From: Icerya purchasi
Taxonomy: Eukaryota; Arthropoda; Insecta; Hemiptera; Monophlebidae
Direction of reading: 5' to 3'
Assembly: GCA_039619475.1 (NCBI GenBank)
Contig: CM077116.1
Span: forward strand, 7,116,501 to 7,180,500
Length of the DNA: 64,000 bases
In this document: positions 36,121 to 46,850 of the stretch, one piece after another
Position numbering within the stretch: the first letter of the stretch is position 1
Layout of the letters: every line of letters begins with the position of its first letter
Notes under the pieces: model-generated
Told to the model about the DNA's origin: nothing
Databases searched by the model: none
The model's input: only the letters and a program-made list of their open reading frames with translations
Program-made: the position numbers and the translations under genes

Positions 36121-37477
36121 TTTGATTATTTATTCGTTGCAATTCATCGTTCATTTTTTTCGTAAATTTGGTTATCGTAATTTTTAACGATCTGTCGTCC
36201 GTTGCTTCATAAATTACGTTTAATTGAGCGAGGATGGTACTTCCGGGCACATTCGATAGTCCTAGTTTATTTATTACATTTATTACTGACTCTGATTTTT
36301 TGGCTTCCTGCAGAAGAATTGTGAGTTGCTCTATGCTCAGCATACCAGCTGTTTGATGCTGTTCATTTATCATGTTTTGGAAGGGTAGCAGAGCTCTATC
36401 AATACTGCCTTTTTTCCTTGTGTCCTCGGATTGATTAATTTTTGGCTGTTTGGTTGTTGATGGCTCCGTAGAGGCGGTATATATTGGCTGATGACCTTGT
36501 GTATCAGGGGTCTTAGCTTTTGGTCTTTTCTGCGCTGATTTTGTACCTTCATGAGAGAGGGACATTTCCATACTCGTATTGCTATCAGTCTTTTTTATTA
36601 CCAAAGGCGTTAAAGTCTTGGTTGGGGTTGCCTTAACCTCTGCTAATTGTTCCTCTTTGTCAGGCCTGTTTTCCGTGGCTGTCGCAATCTGGTTAATTTT
36701 CCCATTTTCCTTGGATTTCTCACCTTCGATGGTTATAAATATCCTCGATTTTTCTCCATCATATTCGACCAGTAAGGAATCCGGAATTGTCCGGATTTGT
36801 TCATCCAACACTTTTATATAGACGTGTCTGCGAAAGCTGCAGATGTGGCTGAGATCATGTTCTCGCAATCCGGCTTTGAGGAACGCTACCGCAGATGTCA
36901 GTTCGATTTTGTTTTCAAGAAGAAGGTTTTTAATTATTTCGTGCGGTATGTCGGAGGAGACATTTGATAGAATTAATCTTTTCGAAGCGTTTACATACCT
37001 GCGTAATTTGAATATTTTACCGTTAACAGCTATTGTAGCATGTTGCGTCGTAATTTGATTTATTAACGAGACGTTTTTAAGATAAAGGCATACACGGTTG
37101 TTAGAGATTTTTGATGCGAATAGAATATTTTTCCCTTGAATGATCTCTGCAATCGCTTTTACGGTGTCGGTGTAAGTTGTTTCGTTGTCCACTTCGACTA
37201 TTATTGCTTGCTTCTTCGTCGGAAATGTCTCATTTACCGCTGATGCATAAGTTCGTACGGTAGGGTTGGTTTGGTTATTGGTAGTTGCGGGAGATGTTAA
37301 CGACATCGATAACGTTGAATTGTTACTACGGTTAGTTTCATGTGTGGGGTTAGTAGTAGTAGATAAATTGATATTACCTGCTGCTGCGGTGTTATCACTC
37401 ATCTGCGGCGCCGGATCGTGCCGCTCCGCTACCTGGCCAGGTACGTTGCTGAGCATGGCCGGGGGGTTTTGATACAT
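36086..37477 (-). CDS. LINE ORF1 (Gag-like RNA-binding protein), open
   Basis: A 463-codon uninterrupted frame from ATG at 37477 to the stop at 36086. It overlaps the start of ORF2 by 35 bases in another frame, as in many Jockey-type LINEs. The N-terminus is Asn/Thr-rich and disordered-looking. Residues about 90-260 form the folded RRM-like part (KRLILSNVSSDIPHEIIKNL, then YIKVLDEQIRTIPDSLLVEY). The remainder is Lys/Thr-rich with a helical C-terminus. The CCHC zinc knuckles that normally follow the ...RIFIT stretch are not visible, so they are either absent in this lineage or lost by deletion. The predicted role is binding the element's RNA. It is intact as an open frame, although its partner ORF2 is dead. 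Confidence 0.85.
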   Translation of the reverse strand: MYQNPPAMLSNVPGQVAERHDPAPQMSDNTAAAGNINLSTTTNPTHETNRSNNSTLSMSLTSPATTNNQTNPTVRTYASAVNETFPTKKQAIIVEVDNETTYTDTVKAIAEIIQGKNILFASKISNNRVCLYLKNVSLINQITTQHATIAVNGKIFKLRRYVNASKRLILSNVSSDIPHEIIKNLLLENKIELTSAVAFLKAGLREHDLSHICSFRRHVYIKVLDEQIRTIPDSLLVEYDGEKSRIFITIEGEKSKENGKINQIATATENRPDKEEQLAEVKATPTKTLTPLVIKKTDSNTSMEMSLSHEGTKSAQKRPKAKTPDTQGHQPIYTASTEPSTTKQPKINQSEDTRKKGSIDRALLPFQNMINEQHQTAGMLSIEQLTILLQEAKKSESVINVINKLGLSNVPGSTILAQLNVIYEATDDRSLKITITKFTKKMNDELQRINNQNDEDKNSAVEH

Positions 37478-37976
37478 TGCGGTAATGCAATGTACGGCTG
37501 TTGTGCTGTACGCACAGATCTAGACGAAAAACTAATGGGTTTGTTTAAGCAAAGGGTGCGTGCAAACGGAATAGAAATTGAAACGAACTTGTGGAGAAAG
37601 TTGTTTTTTTTCTATCCTTGAACAAAAACCGGTCCAAACACCACACTAACTATGTCAACGCAACCCAAATAAGTGCTGATTGTAGCCCAGACTTCAACAA
37701 ATATAATGATATCAAACATGTCTACTTTACGACAAGTACGTTGTTTATTTTTTATAATTTCAAAGTTTTTTTAATCGTTTTCGCGACTATACGTAATCCT
37801 GTCATTTTTTTCCTTAATTTCTAATTTTTTTTGCTAATTTTGTGAATAAATGGTTATTTTTTCGGACTAGAGACGAAAAAATATCTGGAATGTTGTTTAC
37901 GTTACATATTATAAGGTTTTTTTTTGAAAATAAACATTTAAAAAACTGATGTGTAGTTAATTATGGCTCACCCTGT

Positions 37977-37996
37977 ATATATATATATATATATAT
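37977..37996. repeat. TA microsatellite
   Basis: A (TA)n tract immediately outside the right inverted end at 37976. Confidence 0.9.
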
Positions 37997-38372
37997 AGGT
38001 GTATATATTAATTACAACGTAATTCTTAGGCTCCCCCATTAGAAAGAATGTCCCAAAAAATGTCCCATTTTTATGTAACGTTTGTTATATTTTATAGGAT
38101 TTTTGTTATTGTTATTTAAAAAATGTCACAATTTTATGTAACGAAATATGTAACAAAAAATGTAACGAAAAAATGTTTTAATTTTATATAATGAAAGTTA
38201 AATGTTAGGATACAATTTTTGTGATTACAATATTTTTTTGTGTTGATGCCAGTAAGAATTACATTGTAAATTTTAATCATTTTATACAAAGTATAAAAGA
38301 GAAAGAGACAGAAATGAAAGCAAGAGTGGTCAAGGGGCACAGCTCCTTGCGATTCCAAAAAGACCAAGTATA
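37997..38372. repeat. Degenerate short tandem repeats
   Basis: Around 38047-38180 the units AAAAAATGTCCCA / ATGTAACGAAA recur imperfectly several times, like a decayed minisatellite. The rest up to the Helitron end is unrecognised. Confidence 0.5.
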
Positions 38373-40707
38373 TCTATATATATAAAAATGAATCGTTTTA
38401 ATGTATGTACGCCCATAACTTGCGAACGACTGCACCGAATTGGTTAATTTTTTTTTTATTGTATTCGTTATTGCCAGGAGAAGGTTGGTATGAAAGAAAA
38501 TTTTGGGAAAGTTCACTGGAAAAGCTTTAAAGTCTCATAATATGAAAAGTGAGTGAGAGAGTATGTATATGTATATGTGTAAGAAAGAAGGATATATTCT
38601 CGGTCGCATCAGTGTCATTGTAAAAAATAACGAAGATGGGTCTGACTATCGATGAACAATTAACAAAGTAAACAAAAAAACTGTCCTCTAAAAGACCAGA
38701 TCCTTTTTTCTTCATTGTCCCTTGCCGACATCATCGTTTGCACAAAGCGGTTAACGATTGTCACCGATACAAAAGAACGAATATTATACCGCAACCTTCA
38801 AGGGTCATAAATAACCATTTCGGAAGTATCTTTTCAGTCCGGTCACATTGTAAGGCTAATCGTCGTAAATGTACCACTACAATACCGATCTTCTACGAAA
38901 TTTGCGGAAGCGACTTCTGTAGGTATATGCATCGAAGAAACCTGTTTTTTAACGGGACAAGCTAGAAATTTGAGGGTGGTTAGCTATAGAAAATTCAAAT
39001 TCCTCGATCATTTGAATTTGTGTCTTCGTTCTGACGACAGTGGAGGAATATTTTTCCTAGATGCACCCGGCGGAACTGGTAAAACATTTTTAATTTCATT
39101 AATTTTAGATACGATTCGGGCACAAAGTCAAATAGCGCTGGCAGTAGCATCATTCGGGATCGCTGCTACATTGTTAGAAGGCGGACGCCATTGAATTTAC
39201 AAACAATAGATGAACCGACATGTAATATAACCAAAACATCAGCAATGGCGAAAGTGCTACAAAATTGTAAAATAATAATTTGGGATGAGTGTACGATGGC
39301 ACGCAAACGAGCATTGGAGGCACTCGATCGAACATTAAGAGATTTGCGCAGCAATCACAACCTCTTCGGAGGCGCGATGATTCTACTGGCTGGAGATTTT
39401 CGCCAAACGCTGCCAGTCATTCCCAGATCAACAGCTGCTGATGAAATAAATGCTTGCTTGAAGACATCACATTTATGGAGATACGTGAAAAATCTCAAGT
39501 TAAAAACAAATATGCGAGTGGCGTTACAAAATGACATATCGGCGGAAGTGTTTTCAAAGACATTAATAGACATTGGCAATGGGAAAATTCATGTTGACAG
39601 TTCTACTGGCCTCATTTCGTTTACACTAAATTTTTGTCAATTCACAACGTCAAAGGAAGAATTAATATTGAAAGTGTTCCCAAATATTGGTGTAAATTAC
39701 AAAAACCATGTTTGGTTGAGCGAACGAGCCATTTTAGCACCAAAAAATAAGGATGTAGATGATTTAAATATAAAAATTCAGAGTCAAATTGATGGACAAA
39801 TGCATTCATTTAAGTCAATCGATTCCGTTATCGATCTAAATGAAGTCGTCAATTATCCAACTGAATTCCTAAATTCATTGGATTTGCCAGGATTACCGCT
39901 ACACAATTTACAGCTCAAAGCTGGCTCGGTGATAATGATGCTACGCAATCTGAATCAGCCGAAATTGTGCAACGGAATAAGACTCGCTGTTAAAAAAATT
40001 ATGAAAAATTTAATTGAAGCTACTATAATCATAGGAAAGTTCAAAGGCGAGGATGTGCTTATTCCAAGAATACCACTAATTCCAACCGACTTTCCTTTTG
40101 AATTTAAGCGTATCCAGTTTCCAGTGCGTCTTGCATTCGCAATGACAATTAATAAATCCCAAGATCAATCGTTAGAAGTGTGTGGAATAAACCTTGAATT
40201 GCCGTGTTTTTCGCATGGGCAGTTGTACGTTGAGTGCTCGAGAGTCGGCAAACCATCGGCGTTATTTGTTTTTTCTCCGGAAGGAAAAACGAAAAATATT
40301 GTACATTACAAGGCATTACAATAAAGTATGGTCGAATTATTTAATTGTAATTTTATTTCATTAAATGGTCGTACTGTAAACAGAATATTTTCTCATTTTT
40401 TTATTAGATACACTAAGCAATTTTCGAAATTATTTAAAACGTTTTAAAACTGTATTCCCGAATATAAAAGGCGATGTATTTTTAAAAAGAAGTTAGATAC
40501 GTTTTTCAGATTTGCATATACAAGAAAGGGATCTCAAAAACTATTTAAAACGTTTTAAAATTATATTCCCAAATATTGTACATTTATCAAACTTAATTCA
40601 TTTTGAGTATTAATTTTATCTTGGTAAAAAACTGAAGTTAATTCAGCTAATAAGTTAACACAACATTTATTGATTCTGAGGCGGTACGAAGTTCGCCAGG
40701 TCAGCTA

Positions 40708-40708
<1 letters not shown>
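38373..40708 (+). mobile_element. Helitron, internally deleted
   Basis: The 5' end begins TC (TCTATATATATATAAAAATG at 38373), preceded by A, and continues into CATAACTTGCGAACGACTGC, typical of arthropod Helitrons. The 3' end is GGCGGTACGAAGTTCGCC (a short hairpin) followed by AGGTCAGCTAG and a host T. That matches the Helitron rule of a subterminal hairpin, CTRR and insertion between A and T. The interior holds only the C-terminal helicase part; the Rep/HUH nuclease domain is missing. At 2.34 kb it is far shorter than autonomous Helitrons. Confidence 0.9.
38970..40324 (+). pseudogene. Helitron Pif1-family helicase domain, frameshifted
   Basis: Encodes the SF1B (Pif1-like) helicase part of a RepHel protein, which would unwind DNA during rolling-circle transposition. 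The Walker A motif APGGTGKT is at 39063-39086. The frame breaks at about 39187-39194, where a short piece normally present between GGR and the next LNLQ is missing (deletion plus frameshift). From 39191 a clean 377-codon frame follows. It has Walker B (IIIWDECTMA), GDFRQTLPVIPRSTAADEIN, TNMRV, LCNGIRLAVKKI and the C-terminal signature MTINKSQDQSLEVCGINLE, then FSHGQLYVECSRVGKPSALF. The stop is at 40322-40324. No initiating start or Rep domain precedes it, so it is a deletion derivative. Confidence 0.88.

Positions 40709-40739
<31 letters not shown>
40709..40739. repeat. TA microsatellite at Helitron 3' end
   Basis: A (TA)n run starting directly at the Helitron's 3' terminus. Confidence 0.9.
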
Positions 40740-40742
<3 letters not shown>

Positions 40743-41744
40743 TGTGTGTAAGTACGAGTAAGTAAGTCCCAAACCCTTGACAGAACGTCGGGGATTGTGA
40801 ATTTAAGGTTCACAGTGAACTAAGCCCAATGGCACTAATGAAATATATAAATATATGTGTTTAAAAAAAAAAATCCAGGTGCGTAACTAGCTGTTAAAAA
40901 TAAAATAATGTACGAAAATTATTAATTTTTAGTACTGTCATTTTTTTATATTTTGTTGGATTTAGAAAATAAACATATAAGTTTTACTCTATGCGGTAAT
41001 AACTTACCTTCGTTATGAATTCCGAAAACCACCTAATTTTATAGTCATTAGTTTGAACCTTATAAAAATTTATCATGAAAGTACGAAGTATTTTTGTAAC
41101 GATTTAAAAATGATAACAAATATGGAACCGGTGAAAAATGCAGTTCTTATCAAAAATGTGATATATTTAGATACCAAAACTAATTTGTTTTGCTTTTGTT
41201 TTTAAACCGATAAAATATTAAAATATCCGGCGGCGGGTCCCTCAGCCGCTTAAGATGTGTAACTATTATTTTCTGGTAAAAGCTGCGGATTAAAGATTTA
41301 TCATTTATTACCGAGGCGTCATTAATTAATCCTAATTGTCAGCAGTAATGGTTATTTCGAAATTTCGCATGGTTTCCGTTTGCGGTTGCCTGTGTTGTAC
41401 GCTAAATGATTGCCAACAGATGTTAACCGAAACATTTATTTTATAGTAGGACATATCGAAAACCAATGACAATGATAATGACAGTAACAGACATTTAATA
41501 TAAAATGGCATGTTTAATTGTTGGCTGGTTTCGTTGGCTTGTAAATATCGTTTCTATTCGAAACATTTATGAAAATTTTAGTTTTTTTTTTGTCTTTAGC
41601 AATCTCCGATGGTACCCGAATTTTTTATTATGTTGAGGCTTTTTCAAAATTAATCGTCATCGGATTAACGTATTTATAAAATGACTTGAAATGTTATCAG
41701 TGTTAATTACCATTGGAATGTAAATTCGAATTTAAGATAACGTT
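40740..41744. other. Unrecognised AT-rich DNA
   Basis: Nothing recognised apart from A/T runs, for example 40863-40873. Confidence 0.4.
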
Positions 41745-43180
41745 TTTTTTTGGGTTTATTTTTGGGCTTGGCCGACTAAGGGCAGCTACCCAGGACAATT
41801 GGACTAGATTAGAGATTAAATTTTAATCCGGTCAGAAATCGATGACAGAAAAGAGACAAGAATAGGAACCACATTGGAAGACGGCAAAGTTAAGATATAG
41901 GAAGCACTCTATATGGAGTAGGATAATTCAGCTTTAACAGCTGAACGTACAGGATATTACGCTCGGAGGAAAGACTGGAACACTCAAACAGCACGTGGTC
42001 AGGATCACAAACGAAGGAACAGTCGCCAGAGTGCAAAGGACAATAAGGGGATGGGAAAAGAGCAAAACGATGCCGAGAGGATGGGAGCAAAGTATGATTG
42101 AACCGCAGATGGCAGATGGCAATGATGAAAAAAACGTTTAAGAGTAGGAAAATGATAGAACCAAGAACAAGAAGGAGGTCTAGGCTGAATAGAAAGGTAA
42201 AAAGAGTTAGGATTGGAAAAGCAGCAAGGATACACATCCGACTAAAGTCTGACATGCATTCTTTTGGAGAGGGGAAGTATGTTGTGACCAGGAATCTTTT
42301 TAACAAAATGTGGAGAGTGTAACGCTAAGCGTGCTAGGGAGTCCACTGTCTCGTTACCATCAATACCCGCATAACTTGGAACCCAAAGCAGGTCGATGGA
42401 AATGGAATGGGAAAAGGAAAGACTATAGATGAGAGAACGTATACGGAAAACAATAAAATCGAGGGAATATGAGGGAAAGGGAGAGGATATAGCCTGAAGA
42501 GCACTTTTGGAGTCTGAAATAATTAAGTATCTATCAGAAGAACGAGTTGAGGAAATAAATATAGCGGCTCGAAGAATGGCATAAAGTTCTGCGGAGAAGA
42601 TGGAGCAAAAAGCCGGGAGCCTGAAGGATTGAGCGGAATTATTGGCTGGAGAGAAAAAGGAAGCAGCTACTCCTCCTGAACTCTTGGAACCATCAGTAAA
42701 TATGAAAATGAAACAAGGAATTAATAAGAAAATTAAATTCTTGATTGGCAACTGCGGAGCCAGAGGTTTTGGATGATGAAGGAAGAGAAAAGAGTTTTGG
42801 AGGGTGGAAAAACACAAAGAAGTTAAAAATAAAATAAGGAAGTTTACTGTGGGAAATAGTATAGGAGGAGAATTTGTCTAAACGATGAGAAACAAGGGCT
42901 AAGATAGGACATTTATTAGGAGAGAAGCGCCATTTATGAAAGATAGAGAGGTATGTGAGACGAATCTTAGAAAATGAGATGGAAAGTCTTTTTACAAGGA
43001 ATACCGGCAGCGGACACAAGGAGATCATTGTAAAGCGGTGTAAATGAGATAAGGCAGGAAACCATTGAAAATTGGAAAAAGTATTAGTTAGACAGTAACA
43101 AAATTTGATTATCAACGGAGGAAGGATAGTTGGTTTCATTAAGAGGTGCAGAGTGAGAAAATAAATCAACTTTTTCATAA
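41745..43180 (-). mobile_element. RNase H LINE family, ORF2 3' half (minus)
   Basis: The best copy of this family in the window. Reading minus: an RT thumb/connection-like part (42693-43178), then an RNase H domain in 42242-42817. The RNase H has YTDGSKSSGG, FSAELYAILRA, ISDSKSALQAI and WVPSYAGIDGNETVDSLARL, so the catalytic D-E-D-D positions are all present; Tyr replaces the usual His before AGI. The C-terminal part follows at 41890-42140 (ICHLRFN, CDPDHVLFECSSLSSERN). The 3' end is AGTCGGCCAAGCCCAAAAAT with an A-run on the minus strand at 41742-41777. A frameshift near 42245-42310 separates RNase H from the tail; the RT core and endonuclease are missing (5' truncation). Confidence 0.82.
42242..42817 (-). 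pseudogene. LINE RNase H domain
   Basis: An open 191-codon frame containing a complete-looking RNase H fold that would remove RNA from RNA:DNA hybrids during retrotransposition. The acidic residues are visible in TDGSK, SAELYA, SDSKSA and NETVDSL. It is the central part of a truncated LINE ORF2, joined upstream to the thumb frame at 42693 and broken from the zinc-binding tail downstream. Not a free-standing gene. Confidence 0.8.
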
Positions 43181-43330
43181 TTCAGATGGTCAAAAGCTGT
43201 AATGTAAAGGCCTAATATTTCCGTCAGCAATGAGTGTATAATTCGCCATGAAAAAGTTGATTTATTTTCTCACTCTGCACCTCTTAATGAAACCAACTAA
43301 CCGCTTTACAATGATCTCCTTGTGTCCGCT
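43009..43330. repeat. Local inverted duplication with internal deletion
   Basis: 43127-43178 (52 bases) reappears inverted at 43248-43299, and 43009-43039 (31 bases) reappears inverted at 43300-43330. The 87 bases between these blocks in the left copy (43040-43126) are missing from the right one. The two inverted pieces are contiguous on the right. The duplicated material is LINE sequence. Confidence 0.88.
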
Positions 43331-44559
43331 TAGATTTGGACATAGTCTTCTTGCCGCTTTTAATAACTGATGTTTCCTTTCACTCTACTTTCCTAACTGC
43401 GATTTTGTGTATACAACGCAGTTCGCATTTTCTTTGAACTTCCTTCTTTATGCAGCGAAGAAAATATTAAATAATATCTTCTTAAAATCAACTTACCTGT
43501 CCCCTTATAGTATTCCCTACGCTAATAACTTCCTTATTTTTATGCTGCTCCTCTGCGCATCAAACGCCCCCCCCCGCAACATTGTTACAAACAATCAAAA
43601 ATGTATTCAGATTTTCGTATTTTAATTATTTCTGACATTTGATTAATATTAAAGTATTTTTCAATTCCTATATGACAAAATAAAATCGTAGAGGAAAAAA
43701 AGAGAACAGTATAAATAACGTATGGAAAAATGAGGAAAACTTTTTTATATATACATATATATATACGTACATGTAAAGAAAGATGTATAAATGACGAGAG
43801 AGAAATATTATAACTCGAGCGATTATAGCATATTGAACAATAATTATTACGATTATAATTAAATGGTATTGTGACAGTCTGAAGAAAAATGCGAATTTCT
43901 TTTGTTAAAGAAAAACTTCCGTAAAGGTTGTGGTCGTATGCAGTTAAAATAACCTTTCGAATGTATAACTGAAGAGGGCTCACTCAAGTTGTAATTTAAA
44001 AAATTTAATTTCCAAAGAATTGTGTCAATTTTTGAAACTGAAAAAGTTGATTATATATCGTTTAATCGCCAATACTGGCTGAGTTTAACGATTTTTCAGT
44101 TGTTTTTGATAAAGTTTAATTGTTCCACGTTCATTGTTCCTAAACTACAGAGATGGTTCTTTTTAATTCTTTTACATTTAACGTCGTGTATTTGTATTAC
44201 TTTTACCGCTACTTTCATCTTTATTATTATTTCTGATACCGTCATCGTTTATTTATTAATTTAACTACACGCCAGATACGCCTGACAGGAGGTAAAACAA
44301 ATCCAATATCATCACAACTTTTTTGAATAATTACGAAGAACACAAGTCGTAGTATTATTCGAAAGCTTGGAGAATAAGATTAACCTCGTTTCAATGTTTT
44401 TGGCCAAATTGTTTTACAATGAAGTTTCTGGTCTTTTCTTCATGAAATTAAAATAATTATATTTTGTATAATAAATTATACACTGTCTCTCCGTCTCACC
44501 CGCTAAATCCTTTATTATTGTTTTTACTAATTTTAACCCCTCTTTAACCTGATTCTTCT
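43331..44559. other. Unrecognised DNA
   Basis: A C-run at 43567-43575 and a TA-rich tract near 43745-43765. Overlapping frames near 43407-44264 have no known motif. Confidence 0.4.
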
Positions 44560-45440
44560 TTCTTCTTCATTTTGGTATTTTAAAATAGTCGTCAGTCGTT
44601 TCACGATCACATCAGCCATCTCCATCGCGTGTTCTCCCTCCAAAGGTTTAATCTGATAAAGCCTCTCACCCGTACTAACCGGGGGTGTGAAAATCCTCGT
44701 ATCTTACTAATGTTTTACAAGTCCTTTATCAGCTCTATCCTAAGATTACTGCTGTTTTATCTATGTAAAATCCTCCAGATCTTCTTTAGATTCAATCGCG
44801 TCTAGAATATTTGACTTTGTCTTTGTCTAAAATCTAGAAAATTTACTACTGTCCTACATGCCGAATATTTCACCCGTCCACTTTACATAGGCTACGGTTT
44901 TTGTAATCAAGGGTCTTTCTATTTCTTCTTCCACTCGTACTAAGATTCTTCTATCTATCGTAATTGGTGTTTTTCTGTTAAAAACAACAAAACTCCAATA
45001 CTCTCATTTCCATTCGCCTTTCTCAATTTTCTCCGTACAGACCATTTTTATTCTCGCGAGAAGCCGCCATATTTTTCTTTTGGTTTCTCCATCCTTCTAC
45101 GTCTTATTAATTGTTTTTACTCAACCATCCCTACCAAACTTACCCCTCAGCATGTTATTAAATCTGTGTTTTTAAATACCTCGGGCTCTCTTTTCCCTAA
45201 AAAACACACTACAATTTGTACTGACAGATCCGAGGGACCCAATTTGGTTCAACCACCCTCTTCTGTATTTCCCCAAGTTATTCTAAAACATTTAAAAACT
45301 TGTTTTCTATGCCGGGTCTATGGGCGGTCCTTTTTACCACTTCTTACCCTGTTTCTCATAAAGTCCATAGTATACATAGTCGCACTGGGTCCAACAAGCC
45401 ATTTCATCTTCTCTTTCTCTTTTTTTTTTACCGATTACGT
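44560..45440 (+). mobile_element. RNase H LINE family, RT thumb region (decayed)
   Basis: Frames here include HDHISHLHRVFSLQRFNLIK and PRILLMFYKSFISSILRLLL, the thumb/connection segment after the RT palm in this LINE family (compare ISHLFASACKRLNLIKSLSR in the copy at 9.5 kb). Further on, TICTDRSEG near 45205-45235 may be the start of RNase H with the expected TDG altered. Strongly decayed. The mariner at 45442 begins directly after it. Confidence 0.6.
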
Positions 45441-45441
45441 A

Positions 45442-46610
45442 TAAGGTGTATAAATAAGTTTCCGCCGTTTTTTATCAAAAATTAAGAATTTATTGTGAAA
45501 GAACGGTACATTACTTTTCATTCAAAGTATTGTCCATCACTAGCTATTACCTTTTCCTGTCTTTCTGGCAGTATTCGGATACTACGTCGGAAGAACTCTT
45601 CATCTTTTGAAGCTATCCACGAATCGACCCAATTTTTAGTATTTTCATAAGATTTAAGCCTCTGCGCAGACAGGCCCTGTGCCATCGACCGGAACAAGTG
45701 ATAACCGGAAGGGACAATGTCTAGTGAATAGGGCGGGTGCGGTAGGTCTTTCCAATTAAGTGTTTCCAAGTAGGTTTTGACCGGCGTCGCAACATGCGGA
45801 CGAGCATTATCCTGTTCGAGAATAATTTTTCCGTGTCTGGAGTCATAATGGGCGCATTTTTCCTTAAAAGTTCTTTGTTTAATTATGTTCGGTAGAAAGC
45901 TCCGGTAATTTTTCGCTCGGTTTAAGCAACTCATAATACATGACACCAAGCTGATCCCACCAAATACACAGCACGTGTTTTTTTCTATGAATATTCGGTT
46001 TGCTGTCGATGTTGAAGCATGGCGGGCGGTCCCCATGAATTTCTCTTCTTTGAGTTATCATAGTGAATCCACTTTTCATCACCCGTGACTGTACGATGCA
46101 AATAACCCTTGCTTTTTTGCCCGGCAAGCAGAATTTCACATGTGCAAAATCGGCGTTCAATTTCTCTCGGCTTCAGTTCATATGGAATCCAATTTCCTTG
46201 TTTTTGAATCATTCCTAACGATTTTAAACGCTGTGAAATTGCTTGTTGAGTTAATTCTAATGTAATTTTGCAAGTTCTTCTAGCGTTTGGCACGAATTTT
46301 CCTCCAATAATGCTTCCAGTTCTGTGTCTTCGTACAATTTCAGCCTTTCACTACGTTCTTTGTCTTCCACGTCAAACTCACTGTTTTTAAACTTCTAAAA
46401 CCACTCACGACAGCTTCTCTCGCTTAAAGCAGCCTCGTCATATGCGTCTACAAGCAATCGATGCGCCTCAGCTGTAGATTTTTTTAAATTAAAAAAGTAA
46501 ATAAAAATCTCCCGCAAATGACGCTGGTTCGGCTCAAAGCACGACATATTCGTACCAACACAAATAACTGACTGATGTAACAACTTCATATGTGATGCAG
46601 ATTAAATTTT
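45442..46610 (-). mobile_element. Mariner transposon, one end preserved
   Basis: The 3' side of the element (left on the map) begins TAAGGTGTATAAATAAGTTT at 45442, a mariner-type terminal repeat preceded by TA. The minus-strand transposase fills most of the element. I could not find the matching inverted end right of 46590, so the 5' end looks truncated or rearranged. Confidence 0.75.
45518..46589 (-). pseudogene. Mariner transposase, frameshifted, third catalytic Asp lost
   Basis: A cut-and-paste transposase of the D,D34D mariner family. The N-terminal helix-turn-helix part is 46395-46589 (FEPNQRHLREIFIYFFNLKK, SCREWF). The second DNA-binding part and linker follow at 45985-46293 (LTQQAISQRLKSLGMIQKQG, then WIPYELKPREIERRF). 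The first catalytic Asp is in VTGDEKWIHYDN, the second in LEQDNARPHVATPVKTYLE. The third, normally in a SDYHLF motif, is replaced by Gly (SGYHLF, 45703-45714). The C-terminus WVDSWIASKDEEFFRR and DGQYFE is complete, with the stop at 45518. Frameshifts near 46300-46395 and 46000-46040 also break the gene. Confidence 0.9.
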
Positions 46611-46611
46611 A

Positions 46612-46850
46612 TTCGGATTATGTCGCATCGTTTTTCTTTCTACTCTTCGTATATTTATCGATCGTCCTTCCAGCTCCTTGTATTTTACTTTCTCCTTACC
46701 GCCTCCTCCTTCGATGGTTTCTGCACTCCGATTCTTTTTATCTTTTATAATATCTAATCGTGCAAACATCTAATACCACATTTTTTCCTCTTCCAAACTT
46801 CCTGGACTAATGTCTATTTAGATTACCAGAAAAAAAAAAAAAAAGGAACG
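46612..46850 (+). other. Pyrimidine-rich block ending in an A-run
   Basis: T/C-rich sequence ending in 15 or so A residues near 46830-46844, in the style of the LINE 3' UTRs of this window. It may continue the LINE at 44560-45440 beyond the mariner insertion. Weak evidence. Confidence 0.35.

Larger units (their letters stand above)
33182..37660 (-). mobile_element. Jockey-like non-LTR retrotransposon
   Basis: A minus-strand LINE with ORF1 then ORF2, ending in an A-run that appears as T8-G-T12 on the plus strand at 33182-33202. ORF1 is open; ORF2 is broken. The 5' limit is uncertain: ORF1 starts at 37477 and the 5' UTR may run to about 37660. A clear target-site duplication was not found. Confidence 0.85.
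33030..37976. mobile_element. Probable TIR DNA transposon interrupted by a LINE
   Basis: ACAGGCTGGGCCA at 33030-33042 and the inverse of 37964-37976 (ACAGGGTGAGCCA) match at 11 of 13 positions. Both are flanked by TA-rich tracts, and the right end is followed directly by TATATA. This form of terminus is familiar from mariner-like elements that insert at TA. No transposase is recognisable in the outer arms (33043-33180 and about 37670-37963). The interior is occupied by a minus-strand LINE. The LINE-in-transposon reading is inference from two short ends. Confidence 0.5.

Noticed and set aside
38738..38965. 75-codon plus-strand frame before the Helitron helicase, considered as a Rep domain remnant
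   Set aside because: None of the HUH or catalytic Tyr motifs of Helitron Rep is visible, so I do not call it Rep.
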